Source: Punica granatum (Eukaryota; Streptophyta; Magnoliopsida; Myrtales; Lythraceae). From it: a stretch of DNA of 64,000 nucleotides. Positions 22,564 to 34,498 of this stretch are shown here, piece by piece; position 1 is the first letter of the stretch, and each line of letters begins with the position of its first letter. Location: positions 19,554,568-19,618,567 of the forward strand of contig NC_045134.1 of the NCBI RefSeq assembly GCF_007655135.1, read 5' to 3'. The notes under the pieces were generated by a model. That model saw only the letters and a list, made by a program, of their open reading frames with translations. It was not told where the DNA came from and searched no databases. The position numbers and the translations under genes were made by a program.

Positions 22564-24348
22564 TTAATGCCAATGGTTGGAATTGTGATACATATAATAT
22601 ACATAACAAGAGTCAAAAGAGAATGCAGGTACCTGAAGAGCCCTACTGTCAGATGTTGAAGCCAAGAAGTGATTCTGGTGGTTCATAGATGCAGTTTGGA
22701 CACCAGAGTTAGCTGGATTACCACTGTTCTCTCTACTTTGCAATACCTCAAGCTTCTTATTCAGTTCCCCATACTGCCGCTCAATACTCTCCAATGCTGA
22801 TTTATATTTCATGGCCATGGTATAACATTTTGAACGGCTAGGCATGGAGCCCCGAACATCAGAATCCGACACTCCCAAGCCATAGATGCGAAGAAATCCA
22901 GGCTTATCTTTTCCCATGACTTTTGTGTACACATCATTACCATCCACACTCGTTGAACCCTGCGCATCTTGGGCAAGAATTTCTTTCATTTTCTCCTGCC
23001 ACAGAAAAGAATATTAAAATTAGTCAGAAAGTATAATTTCACTGGTATTCCAGATAGCATATAAAGCAAGGCGCACCCTTCCTTTCTGTCAGAGAAAAGG
23101 GAAATAACTTACGATTTTTTCACCAGCCACCTCATTTACAGGAGTTCCATCTGACTTTGCGTAACAAGTCATGAACATGTCGGCACGTGATGGATCACGA
23201 CCTAACTTTTCTTGCTACAAAGATATTTAGAAAATGTAAAGATGCAGAAACTATCCATGCATACTCATTCAGAAGTTTGATGTTAAAATTTCTTTACCGT
23301 AATCTCCCTAATGACAGCAAAGCTTCTTGTCCCCATGCGGTGTACCATTTTCTGTCGTTTTCGAATCTCTTTATTTCTTTTGCTAGCATCCTGACATTTG
23401 AGAAGGATTTTTAACTAGGATATATGGCAAACCAATTAATAAACATGTGATTGTAAAGCATGTACCTTCCCTACTTCAGATGACCAATATGTTAGAAGCT
23501 CTTTCCATTGATCTGCTTCCACTCTATCTGGAACATTTTGCAGTTGCTCCTCAACGGATAGCATTGGATCAAAATACATTTTCTTAACTGTGCTCTTCCA
23601 GTTCCTCCACTTCTTAGAAATAGACCTCAGGATAAAGTCTTCATCCCCAGCAGGAATTTCAAACTTCAACTACATATTCGAGACAGAATTAAAAATAAAA
23701 TAAGCACCAGTCATATAAATCTTAAGTTCCAGAGAAATATCAGTGAAACGATATCTCTTATGGTCTAAACAATTAGTACCAGTGACGAAGGCATAAATAT
23801 GTATCAAGACAAGATAATGCCACATTCATTCACTGACCTTCACTAACTTGACCATTTCTTCTTTATGGTGCCCAGGCATCTTCCTCCATGTCAAATAATG
23901 GAGTGGCGCATGTGTACCATCGCGTGCTATTGTGCCCAAGAAATTTGCTAATTTGCTGGAGTTTTCCGGGTCATTGGGCTGTCCGAAGCTATTGAAGGAA
24001 ACGACTTTACGCTCATCATCTTGCAGGCCCCAAAGATCACGCATTAGAGTGGGCCCCCTCCCTCTCTTTCTCTTAGTACCACCTACCACGGCAAAACGAA
24101 CTCACTAATCCAAAAGCTCCATCATAGCAATTCATCAACTTAATGGAAAAACTAAAAAGCACTATCTAAAGAGAAAAGAAACAAAACATACCATTAGATT
24201 CAAGCTGCAAGGCTGAGATAGCTTCAACCGATAGTGGACTTGATGGACTTGAGGGAGAACTGGGCTCACTGCTGCTGCTACTATTACGTTGTCCCGGCTG
24301 CGGAGTTTCTGGGGGCACTGGTACAACCGACAGCCTCCGGGTCCTCAT
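22564..24348 (-). CDS. En/Spm (Ptta)-like TE-derived protein module
   Basis: Six exons right to left: 24192-24348, 23838-24082, 23466-23669, 23298-23390, 23113-23214, 22633-22995 (to a stop at 22564 if the last donor is not used). The start MRTRRLSVVPVPP opens a Ser/Pro-rich tail. Then GGTKRKRGRGPTLMRDLW and LRSISKKWRNWKSTVKK give the En/Spm transposon-associated layout. EKLGRDPSRADMFMTCYAKS matches the plant transposase (Ptta/En/Spm) domain, and a coiled-coil follows. All five internal introns are GT-AG and keep frame, and no stop interrupts the exons, which argues for a domesticated host gene rather than a live or dead transposon. The last exon ends in a good donor (CAG/gtacct) whose frame continues in the L10-MYB-like module, giving a possible 707-residue fusion. 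Confidence 0.72.
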
Positions 24349-25396
24349 CCTATGGGCTACAAAATTTCAAAAACAAAATCTTATAAACAAATTACTGATC
24401 GAGGGCTGAACAATTACTGATTGAGGGCACTCTTTCTTCTTGTTTACATTTTTCGGTAACTAACAATAGCTTCCACTTATCCAAAAAATTGGGACATTGG
24501 ACCAAAAAAAGGTAGTGAATTTCTACTGAAAATGAGCAAATTTCACGATATACAACGTTATCAAGCAAACCCATCACTGAACCTCAGCTCAATTCAGACC
24601 CCCTTCATTCCATCCACGCAAGTGAAGATCTTGGGTGTGAGCTAATCGAATGAACATTTGCGGCAAAAGGGAGAAACAACTGAGACCTATAGCGGCGCAG
24701 AAACGCTACTGTCGGCTACTGCAGCAACTCCGACTAAGTACTTCACTTCGCTCACTTGGAGCAGCAGAGTAAATTGACGCAGATCTCGACTGACACAGAG
24801 CTCAAATCCAGCATCACACCAAGAGAATCTGAGTACCTGCCGGCACTCAAACAACAGAGGCATCGACGGCGTGGGGGAGATCCGGAGAGTCAGTGGGGCG
24901 GAGAACGCCGGGCTAGAGCTCCATCGGCATGGCCGCCGGAGGGAACGATGAAGCTGTCATCGGTTTCTGTGTTTTCAGGGAAAGGGCCGTCGAGAAGATC
25001 GTTAGCGCCAAAGAGAGAGAAATTACGGGCGAAACATTTTTCCTTTTGGGGGCAGAAAATGAATTTTACAATTTCTTTTTTATTTCAAAAAAATTTCGTT
25101 TCAATTTTTACAAACTACTAAATTAAAGATAAAATTATAAATTTAGCAATATAAATACCCATTTTTCTCACCCTCCACTTTTCTCTCTCTCTTCCTCATC
25201 CTAAACCCAATGTGCAACACCTTACTTTTTTTAATAGGAAAAAAATAATTTATTAATATTTCTCATAATGTATTATAATTTTTTAACTTTTTATTACCAA
25301 AAAGTCACTAAAATTTAATTATGTGCAAGATATAATAAGATAAAGAAATTTACAGTAACCTATTCACGACATTTAGTGAAATTAGTGTGCAGTACG
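24349..25396. other. Leader/promoter of the En/Spm-like gene, then AT-rich DNA
   Basis: The left half, up to about 25050, is relatively GC-rich and should hold the 5' leader and promoter of the minus-strand gene. The plus-strand frame at 24756-25121 has no recognisable domain and I treat it as a shadow. From about 25060 the sequence becomes AT-rich. Confidence 0.4.
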
Positions 25397-25903
25397 TAGG
25401 GGTGTACACAGATACTGAGTATACCTAAAATCGGTGTAGGGCCCAAATAGTTCGTATTGAAAATAAGTAGGGTCCGAGTATTAAAATAAGGAACCGGTGA
25501 AAACTGATTTCAGTTTCAATTCTTGCATATAAGAATTTGAATTAAAATCGATACTCGGACCCATATAATAATTTTCCCATTATATAGGTATAGTTATATT
25601 CAAATATTCCTATATTTAAAAAATATAGTCATTGATTTAAAAAAATAAATCTATGTTAACATTCTGTTTTGTGTAATTATTGATTATGAAGAAAACATTT
25701 TCGATTTTATTTAAGGAGATAAAAAAAATTTATAGGTTCTAATATGATACCAATTGTGGTATAATACAGGTTTCGAGATAGGTTTCGGTTCCATAACTCA
25801 ACATGGTAGATCCGGTTCTAAAATCTTGAAACATATTTTTTACATGGTAGGGTCGGAGTATCCTGAAAAAAAAAAAAAGAATACCTGGATTTGCACACCC
25901 CTG
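25397..25903. mobile_element. hAT-type non-autonomous element
   Basis: A 507-bp segment bounded by TAGGGGTGTACACAGATACT and TTTGCACACCCCTG, giving short TIRs of the (C/T)AGGGGTG type seen in plant hAT MITEs. Internal phrases such as 'gtattaaaataaggaaccgg' are shared with the copy at 52995-53530. The flanking 8-mers (gcagtacg and ataatacg) match at 5 of 8 positions, so the target duplication is decayed or the ends are off by a base. Confidence 0.65.
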
Positions 25904-27234
25904 ATAATACGGGTATTTGTCTAGTATATATTATATTTTAGAAAAGGGATTAGGTTAGGTGGGTAGTGCGGCCAGTGGCGCCAAAGTTGGCCCAAACGGG
26001 AATAAATGTGGCAGCAAGTGTTATTTAAGGGAAGAACTGTCCCTAAAATTTTGAATTGAGTGTGTCCCAATAAGTTGTGTATCTAAAAGATTACAGAAGA
26101 AAAATAATCACAATCTAACTTTTATCTATATACTCTACGATAAATAATAAATTATTCATAGTTTTGAATTGAATAGTAAATTATTCATAATTTTGTTTTT
26201 CTTTTTTTTCCCACATTTTTTTCTTCAAATGTTTCTCTCATTAATTAACATCTCACGTTCAAACCCCTTTGTCCTTTCTCACATGCCTCTTTTCCATTAT
26301 ACGTCATAGCACCTCACTTTTTTATCCCTCACTTATTTTCATTCATTTAATTAATTTTCGAAATGAAAAAATACGGTGTTTACAATTTACATTTCAATTA
26401 AGAAATTTTCATTTTTTCCTATACCCTTAGATATTAAATTTAAGTCACATTGACAAAATCATGTCTGAAGTCATAAAACTACGCAAACAGTTAAAACCCC
26501 AATCCCAAAAATATCACTTTGGCTCAAATAATTCTAAACATTTAGTTCATTGCGTATTTCTCTTATTATAATTTTAAGAATTTCTTCTAAAGTTTGATGA
26601 CATCGATTTCATGGTGCAATTGCAGGGAATGAGCTCATGGTTCGTTTACTCCCTCTATAATTGTTGGAGGAAAAGAACTCAGTCCCCAACGTAATTATCG
26701 CACATGCTCAAGCACAAATTGAAGGCTTTCCCGAGTGTACTGCAGACCTATGCATTCGCCGCAATAAGGCCACATCAATGCTCATCGAGATGAGCATCAA
26801 CAGCTTTAGGCAGGCTATTACTTGCCGGGTCGGCCACACTTGTCACAAGGTAGCACGGTCCTGATAGGCAGAAGAAACATTCCGATCATCGTGTTGGGTA
26901 CTAGTAAGAGAGCACGTCAGGGTTTAGGCTGCGAGTCCTAGTAGAGACATGCATTTCAAAGTTTAATAAAACATGAACAATCTTTTGTTCAAAATAATAT
27001 GCACGAAATTCCATGAAAATTCCATGAGATTTTGACTATAAACTATCGAAATTATATGAAAATTTCCATGCTACCTTTTAATTATAAATTGTTAGTGTCT
27101 AAAGGAATTGGTGCCGCTCGAGCCTATCTTTGATATAAGGTGGAGTTTTATATAGGCATGTGTTTAACTCTGTGTTGATTCATCTAATTTTTAGCTAGTC
27201 GCCTGATCACCGGTAATCGGGTCATGGATTCTTA
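25904..27234. other. AT-rich intergenic, nothing recognised
   Basis: About 1.3 kb. A 67-codon frame at 26661-26864 has no domain. No RNA gene or defined element is visible. Confidence 0.4.
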
Positions 27235-27412
27235 GGCTGCGTTTGAAATGTAAGAGTGATTCTAGAATCATGATTTTGATTTTGATTGTGGAAAAAGACA
27301 AATGAGATAGTATTATAAATTTGACTTGGGAAACGTGTATTTTTGTTGTGTAGTGTGTTGAGTTAAAATCAAAATCATGATTCTAAAATCAGTTTAACAA
27401 TTCAAACGGGCC
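27235..27412. mobile_element. Tourist-like MITE, 178 bp
   Basis: Terminal inverted repeats GGCTGCGTTTGAAAT and ATTCAAACGGGCC, flanked on both sides by TTA (27232-27234 and 27413-27415). A 3-bp TTA/TAA target duplication is typical of PIF/Harbinger (Tourist) MITEs. The inner phrase 'tgtgtagtgtgttgagtta' is shared with the copies at 48.7-49.1 and 60.6-60.9 kb. Confidence 0.85.
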
Positions 27413-27953
27413 TTATATAGAGGGTTTGCCCTCGGGTTTCTTCCGATTGCTCTTCTCGGATTTGTGATTTTCTGAGTATGGTAATCTATGCTATAGTCTA
27501 ACATTTGAATGGCTTGTGACAATTTCAAGTATTACCTTAGTTATTCTCTTTTCTCGCCTCTTTGGTTCGATTGGATATATTCTCGTCCTAAGATTACACT
27601 CGCGATTAATCTGTTGTTTTCTAACCATAGTTCCATCAATCTGCTCCAATCGTTCCTTAATCCACCTTAGATGTCCGTCAATTGCCAGATGCTTATGTGT
27701 GTGGCGTCTTTTCTTTTTTTCCATTAATGATTCCTTAATCCCAAAAGGTTTTGTTACAAAAACATGGATCCGAAATGAAGAATATAAACAAATAGGGAAG
27801 AACTAAAAGAATAAATGATTTTCTCTGTTTTGGGCAATACATATATCAACCGTATCTCAACCATATTCCAAGATCTAGCAGCTACTTAGTATCATCGACC
27901 ATTAAAGATGCACGTCGCGCATACTCTCTGCACGCTACTGCTTTAGAAAAACA
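27413..27953. other. AT-rich intergenic, nothing recognised
   Basis: About 540 bp between a Tourist MITE and a Helitron-like 3' end. Two overlapping frames on opposite strands (around 27490-27806) show no domain. Confidence 0.35.
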
Positions 27954-28930
27954 CTAGGATGGAACCTGCGAGATGTCGCAGGCAAATAAAACATTTTCGT
28001 CAATCTTAGCATATTAGTTTGCATAAATAAATGAAAATAATGATAAAACTATTTATCTGCAAAAACTATTAACTCTTGATTGCTAATAAATAATCTTGAT
28101 TTTTGAAAGGATTATATCAATCATATGGGTCATAAGGCATAAAAAACAAATATTTCTCCATCCAAATGTTAATTTGAATTTTCAATATTTCTAATATTTG
28201 ATAACCATGATCACAATATTTAGGCTTAAGGGGCCCGTTAATGTTAAGTGAAGTTTGAAATTCATTAAAATCAATGCCTAAGTGAAGATTAAGTAAATAG
28301 GATGAGATAACCTTGCATTTTATGAAAAAGAGAGTTTGGACATTTTTAACATCAGAATAAAAAGAGGCTGCTAGTGATCAATTGAAATAAATTTTTTATA
28401 TCAAAAAATATTGAAATTTTGTTTAAAAAATGACATCTAGGCTGAAATGGCCCCGCTAATTTTAAGTGGGTTTGGAATTCATTAAAAGTATCTTGTGCCT
28501 CCAATGAAATTAATGTCCAAATGAGGATTACTCCAAGGCAATAGGGTGACTAACCTTGTATTTCACCGAGAGGTTTTAATTGCAATAATTTTTTATTAAA
28601 ACAAAACATAAAAGAGAAAAGAAAGAATTAAAGGATTTAGTGGATAATTAGAACTTGATACAACATAATGAATAAATATTCTAATACTCCAGTAGCACTC
28701 ACTTTATTGTTATTTTTCCATAAATTTTATACAAACAAAAATTGCGAGTAATATTATTTTAAGGAAAAAAGTGTACAAGTATCAATACGATACTTTGCTC
28801 CATTTGAAGGATATGAATTATCTTAATTAATTGTATAGATAGCTAAGACATGCTAATTTTAAAATATTTTTGGAGGATATAAAAAGAAATTAAAAGAAGA
28901 GAAAAAATGAAATAAAATCAAACTTTGTAA
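27954..28930 (-). mobile_element. Helitron-like element, 3' end at 27954 (minus strand)
   Basis: Read on the minus strand, a hairpin CCTGCGA-CATC-TCGCAGG (7-bp perfect stem) is followed 7 bases later by CTAG and then T, the standard Helitron 3' terminus. The right boundary (5' TC end) was not found; 28930 is only where similarity to the second copy fades. The segment 28683-28925 is the reverse complement of about 31000-31290, which lies at the same distance (about 0.73-0.75 kb) from the other Helitron-like 3' end at 32038. No RepHel protein is visible. Confidence 0.5.
28225..28560. repeat. Two diverged direct repeats of about 115 bp
   Basis: The phrases 'gtttgaaattcattaaaa' (about 28248) and 'gtttggaattcattaaaa' (about 28469) start two related stretches that both run into 'taaccttg(c/t)attt'. 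They are about 220 bp apart and moderately diverged. Confidence 0.5.
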
Positions 28931-29049
28931 ATAAAATTAATAAATAGGAAAGAAAAGGTTTAAAATGAAAAGAAAAAAGAGCGACATTTGGCCTCCTCTC
29001 GTTTTGATGGATCAAGCTTAATTTATGGAAAAATATTTTAACAAATAGC

Positions 29050-29330
29050 ACTTACGTCATCTTTGTTTCTCTACAAATTTTTTAGAAATAAAAATTACAC
29101 CTATCTTGTAGGATGTGATATTTTAGTTAAATGTATCGATACCAATGCTCTAGTAGCACCCATGTCATTTTTATTTCTCCACAAATATTTCAGAAACAAA
29201 AAAAACTATGAACTTTTGTACAGGATTTGAAATATTTTACTTAATTGTATAGATAGCAAAGACATAATAGATATGATAATGTTGAAATTCTTTTGGAGGA
29301 CGTATGAAAAAATAAAGGATGTCCGAATAA
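29050..29330. repeat. Third diverged copy of the island repeat
   Basis: The stretch with 'gtagcacccatgtcattttt' and then 'aattgtatagatagcaaaga' closely follows the order of 28683-28925 in the same orientation. It is therefore a direct, partly duplicated copy of that AT-rich repeat. Confidence 0.6.
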
Positions 29331-30999
29331 ATAAACAATAGGGACACTAAATGCAAAAAAAAAAAAAAAGTTTGTCGGTAGAGTTGAAAAATGGTGAAAA
29401 AAAGGGTTAAAAAATGGAAAACTGAAGAAGGACACGGGGCTTTAAAGGACATGTTTTAGTTTTTTGTAAGATAAGATTGTAAACATCATCTGATCTGACT
29501 ATGTCTCTATGTCAGTAGACGGCGGTCACTGTTTTCGGGAGTTTAATCGAGCCTAAACAAATCGAGTTCTAGTTGTTCGATTGGATTTTTACCGGAGGTT
29601 GACCTTGACTTGAGATTCTGAAGCTCGACCGAGCTCAAGCTCAAGTTCCAGCTCGACAGAGCTCGAACTCAAAGTTTCCAAATCGAGTGGAGTCCAACTT
29701 GCTTAAATTCCAGCTCGACTCAGCTTGAATGCACCCCTACAAAAGCATATAAAAAGCCTTCAACTTTCCTAGGAAGTCTGGAAGGTCTAAAGAGAACTTT
29801 ATGAGACTTTCAGGGCATTTTCATAAAAAGAAAGTGGCTACTGGTTATGGAGCCATTTGACCCTCCTATTTTTAAATTGATTTTTATTTAGCTACTTTTT
29901 TATGGAATAATCCACTTTTGGTCCTCAATATTTAATTTCTTTTATTTTCATTGCAATTATTCTTTTACATCAATCATTTCCTCAATTTTACATGTTTTGT
30001 TCCTTTTACTCCTATCTTTTAGGATGATACAAAATAAGATTGAGGGGGAAAATATAATCTCTTTTTTCTGTTTAATTCTTTTAATCATTTAAAAAATAAT
30101 CGGATAAAGAGAATAAAATGTATAACATTGAGGACCATAAATGTAATTGAACCAAAAACTGGAATTGTGATGAAATTGAAACAAGAAACTATATTTGAGG
30201 ACTACAAATGAAATTTTAACCTTTTCCTCTTTTTAGATCTCTGTTGTAATTTGTGATAAGTCCTCTTATATCCCATAAAAAATTTCCCTTACTCATTAAG
30301 GCGACTTGTTAGCCTAGTAGAAAGTTAAAGTAATGGAATTAAGGGGTACAATAAGTTTTATTGATAAGAATATCGAATGTGAAATTTTTTATTTTCAAAT
30401 CAAGAGCGAGGATCACTAGGACTTGGCTAATGCCCTAATGTCGCTATACCGTGGAGCATACTTGACTATGGATCAAGCTCGATATCGTTCAACAACAAGC
30501 ATTACTTCGGGTTTGGGGGTATTTGTACGAGGTCTGAAAATAAATAGGAGAAAAAGGGGATCTCCAAGTCTCCGATATTGCAGCTCCACTGCATCACTTT
30601 ATGCCGATAGCATGAATTTAGAATTTGCATTAATTCATTTTCTTGCATTTAAGTATAAAATATAAAAATAAATATTAAATCCTAAAAATGTTAAATTCAC
30701 GCATCTTTCTCCGTTCAAGAAATTTACATGCGCAAATCCATGCTCTTGCCTTCAGTGATTTAAGCCTCGATGACTTTTATGATCAATTATTCACTTATCC
30801 GTCATACAATTTTTTTTTATATGTATCTTGATATTTAAAAATTTAATATGTCTGAATCGTATTAAATTTATTTAAGCTAACTGGCACATTAACATTCAAA
30901 AAGTCAAATCAATCAAATCAAATCAAATTTATAAAAGTAAAACTATTGTTTGAGTCTTCTTAGCTATAAATATGACAGGTGTCCTCTATTTTTTTCTCT
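29331..30999. other. AT-rich repeat island, no supported gene
   Basis: Near 29530-29745 a run of 'gagctcaagctcaag'/'cagctcgac' motifs ends in 'gaatgcacccct', which resembles the end of a hAT-type MITE, but I cannot find its partner end. The 80-codon frame at 30423-30665 has no recognisable domain. Confidence 0.35.
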
Positions 31000-32038
31000 T
31001 TCATTCTAACCATTTTTCTTTTCTTTTTAAATTTTCATTCTTTTTCGTTTAATTCATTCTTTTGATTTCTTTTTACGTTCTCCAAAAAATATTTCAAAAT
31101 TAACATGTTTTAATTATCTATATGTCATTTAACTAAAATAATCACATCCCATAAATTGTCGAGTACAGTATCATTTTAATAGTAACGAGCATTTTTTTCT
31201 CAAAATAATACTACACATAATTTTTATCTTTATAAATTTATGAAAAATAACGATAAAATGAGTCAATTAAAGTGTTAGGATAGTTTTTTGTTAGAATGCC
31301 TTTGGTTCTAATCAATCCATCAATTCTTTGGTCTATCTTTTCTTTTTCAATTTTATTATTGTTATTAAATCATTCTCTCTCTATATATATAAATTATAAA
31401 TATGATATAATTATAAGATCTCAACTAATCAATCTTAGAAAATTAATGTATATTATATAATAATATGAGTTAATTATTTTTTGGTACATATAAAATGAGT
31501 TAATTTCATAAAATTCATTTAAAAATTCAAGTGCACCATAATAATCCTATTGAAATTTTTTTTCCGTCAAAATTTTTATTAATTTATTTCTACATTTATA
31601 TCATTCTTCTTCGTTCCATATAATGTTAAAATAGATTCCGGCCTTTTTCCTATATTCATGTATGCTTTTCGAGAGGAATTTGCTAAACAAGAATTTTATT
31701 TATAGATAAATAATGCAATTTCATGTGTAATATAAATATATATATGGCATATTTGTATATAAAAAAATTTACTATATGCTCTTATGTTTTTATACTTATC
31801 ATAGCGTTTGATTAAGCTTCTCTTTTCCTTTTCTTCCACATCTATATGTTCATTAACTTTAGAAACTTGCGAAATTAGACAACTCTATTTATTTGAAAAT
31901 AAGTCACACTATATTAATTTATTAATATTTTTCTTTCCAATATTACTAATATCCATCTCACATTTTGATCATGAGAAAAAAAATTATTGACTGAAAACAT
32001 TTTTGAAGACCCGCGGCATCCCCCGAGTTTGTTCCTAG
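31000..32038 (+). mobile_element. Helitron-like element, 3' end at 32038 (plus strand)
   Basis: The 3' terminus reads ACCCGCGGCATCCCCCGAGT (imperfect hairpin), then 'ttgttc', CTAG at 32035-32038 and T. It matches the common plant Helitron end, with two mismatches in the stem. The 5' boundary is not defined; 31000 marks where similarity to the inverted copy near 28.7-28.9 kb begins. No protein is encoded. Confidence 0.45.
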
Positions 32039-33568
32039 TTCACATTAGAATTTTCTTACTGCCTTCCAAGTAGAGAATCTGCAATTTGACAATCCAAATA
32101 TTATTTTATGAATAAATTTATTTAGGTAGATAATATGGACATATTAAATGTATGATAACAGAAGACGACAAAATACGTAAAAGGAAATATTGTAAGGGGA
32201 AAATTATGGCACTGCTGATGTCAATCGGATGACGCCACACAAATAGCGTTCGGCTTGGTCTGCACACTGCAAATGTTTTCATATCTCGCGGATCTCTTAC
32301 CCTGCTGCATTATTCGATTATCCTATCTTATCACGTTATTTGAAAAAATTGCTAATAGAATTACAATAGTTAACTCACTGTTTATTTGCAACGAACTTTT
32401 TTTTTCTTTTGCTAATCCAGGGTGTTTAGATTTCGCCCAATTAATCCCGGAGTTCTGTGAACTCCCGGCGACGCACGGAGCGGGTAATCACGTCAAAGGC
32501 ACTCCAGTGACTCTAAGGGATTTCGAACCCATTTGCATCGAACCTTGAGATATAGATATATACAGCAAAAGAATCCTATTTTCTTAAAATTTTCTATCGT
32601 TAATGGGTGGAAATTGAAGTAATTTCTCATGGGAATACAATCTGGAATGGGCCACAGCTAGAAGTAACAAATAGAGATCAGGTTGCATGTGGTAAACAGG
32701 TACCCCTCCTTTTACTAAGTGTTATTCAGGTTCAGATTGATTTTCACGCACTTCAACTAATCCACATCTCCTTGACCCCAAGAAGATCTAAAATAGGGTG
32801 ACCTTTGTGGATAAATTATTCCACATTTAGTGACTTTTACGACAAAAGTTCTATTTTAATCTTTACTTAATGTATCTAATAATTCATAGCAACAAAAACA
32901 CGAATTTTGATGACATCGCATTTGTAGGAGACTAATTTCATATATATGTAAATACATGTAGGCTTTGCTTAAACACTACATTACATGAAAAAAAGTAGAA
33001 AAGAGATGCCCAATGTAGGATTGAAAATTCCCCCTTAAACATCGACTACCATCGACAACTTTCAAGCAAAAGCATAGATTCTTCGTATGTAACATTATCG
33101 AGCCATGCTACCATATCGCATCGAAAACCGGCAGGCTATTAGGACCAGCTCCCATGTGAGGCCGCAGTTTGGTAGAGGTTGGGAGGACGACTTTCTACTT
33201 AAGAAATCAGAGGAGTGGGCCCCAAACCGTTGCTGTCAAGAAGCTTCACCAACACACCTCAATGCATTAAACTAACAATAATCATCGGTTAACAACTAAA
33301 CAAAGCAGCAAAGACATATATGTTCGGTAGTTAGTAGCTTTCACACCACACCTCATCATCATCATCACCATCCGAGTCAACAGCTTTGCTTATTCCTCCA
33401 AAAATGTCTTCCCCTCCACTCTTCCTGCCATCTAAACATTAAGGCTTTAAAAGGGTTGATAGTTGATAGATACCTCTCCAAAGACCTGCAGAGCTCGAGA
33501 ACCCGCATTTTTCCTCCCTCTGCAGATCCCGGTTCTTCTTCTTTGCGCTCCGGTTCAGTCGAGAAGTC
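32039..33568. other. Intergenic and promoter of the DUF761 gene
   Basis: No convincing gene. The 97-codon frame at 32255-32548 has no domain. The right-hand 200 bp, with a CAT repeat around 33352-33370 and a 'ggctttaaaaggg' box near 33442, probably holds the promoter and leader of the small gene starting at 33569. Confidence 0.4.
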
Positions 33569-33970
33569 ATGTTGGACTCCGCGGTTGAGGTCATCTCTCA
33601 GGCGGCTTCGAGTTCTCTCTTTGTCTTCTGCTTCTGCAACCTCATCATAGCCGTCATCCTCGTGGGCTCGAAGTCGAAGTCGAGCATCGAGGGAAGTTGT
33701 GCTCCCGCCTCCTCAATGCCCACCTGCAAAAGCAACACAAATGAGACTCGAGTTAAAGCTGAGAGCCCGTCCAATCACAGAGAGGAGAGAGCCGTGGCAG
33801 AACCTGAAGATGCGTGCACTCAATGTAACATAGAGATAGAAGACAAAGGCTACAACCAAGAAGAAGATGAGGATCATGATGATGAGTTGAAGATGAGAAT
33901 TGAGGATTTTATTGCAAAGGTCAACAGAGAATGGCAAGCAGAGAACTTGAGGGCAAAGGCTACAAGTTAA
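33569..33970 (+). CDS. Small DUF761 (plant-specific) protein
   Basis: Single-exon gene for 133 residues. The N-terminus, MLDSAVEVISQAASSSLFVF followed by a hydrophobic run to about residue 32, predicts one membrane-spanning or signal-anchor segment. The middle is Ser/Glu-rich and acidic (QEEDEDHDDE). The C-terminus, ELKMRIEDFIAKVNREWQAE, is the DUF761 motif found at the end of many small plant proteins, some also carrying DUF4408. Its biochemical role is unknown. I chose the ATG at 33569 because it opens directly into the hydrophobic helix; an overlapping upstream frame has no domain. It converges with the oxygenase-like gene 528 bp to the right. Confidence 0.75.
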   Translation: MLDSAVEVISQAASSSLFVFCFCNLIIAVILVGSKSKSSIEGSCAPASSMPTCKSNTNETRVKAESPSNHREERAVAEPEDACTQCNIEIEDKGYNQEEDEDHDDELKMRIEDFIAKVNREWQAENLRAKATS

Positions 33971-34498
33971 AAAGAGGACCAGCAGTTAGAATTCGAGATG
34001 AGGAAATCAAAATTGGGGGGACATTTTGGCTAGCGAGTAGGGTGTACAACAATCAGCTTATCTATTCATGCTTTTGGGTCACTAAATCCTTTGTATGTAA
34101 AAGCCTAGGCAACTCAAACTCAAGCTCCCAGACTTTAACAAACCAGTTGAAGAGTCAACTCAAGCTCCTAGGCAAGATTAAGTATATTATTGATCCAAAT
34201 AATGTAACTGATAATGTATTCGACATCATGTCCAAGTTTTGATCCATTAAGATGTTCCCAAATATCTATGACCCATTTCTCTTCGTCAAGCAATCACATG
34301 CTTAACGTATACTAGAGAGACTTGGATTGTCAGAGGTTCACGTGAGCTTGACTTCACAAAAGGGTCAAAGTAAAAGATAACAAAAGAGGAGGGGAAAGAG
34401 AGATGAATGAACAAAGCATCGAGTGAAATAGAGTCATGAAGTTGAGGACATGAAACTCTTACCAAAAATTCCCAGATCATGCAGAACAGACATGAAAG
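33971..34498. other. Convergent 3' regions
   Basis: Contains the 3' UTR of the DUF761 gene and that of the minus-strand oxygenase-like gene. No other feature seen. Confidence 0.5.

Noticed and set aside
33352..33370. CRISPR-like short repeat (CAT)n
   Set aside because: Plain trinucleotide repeat in a plant genome; no spacer structure.
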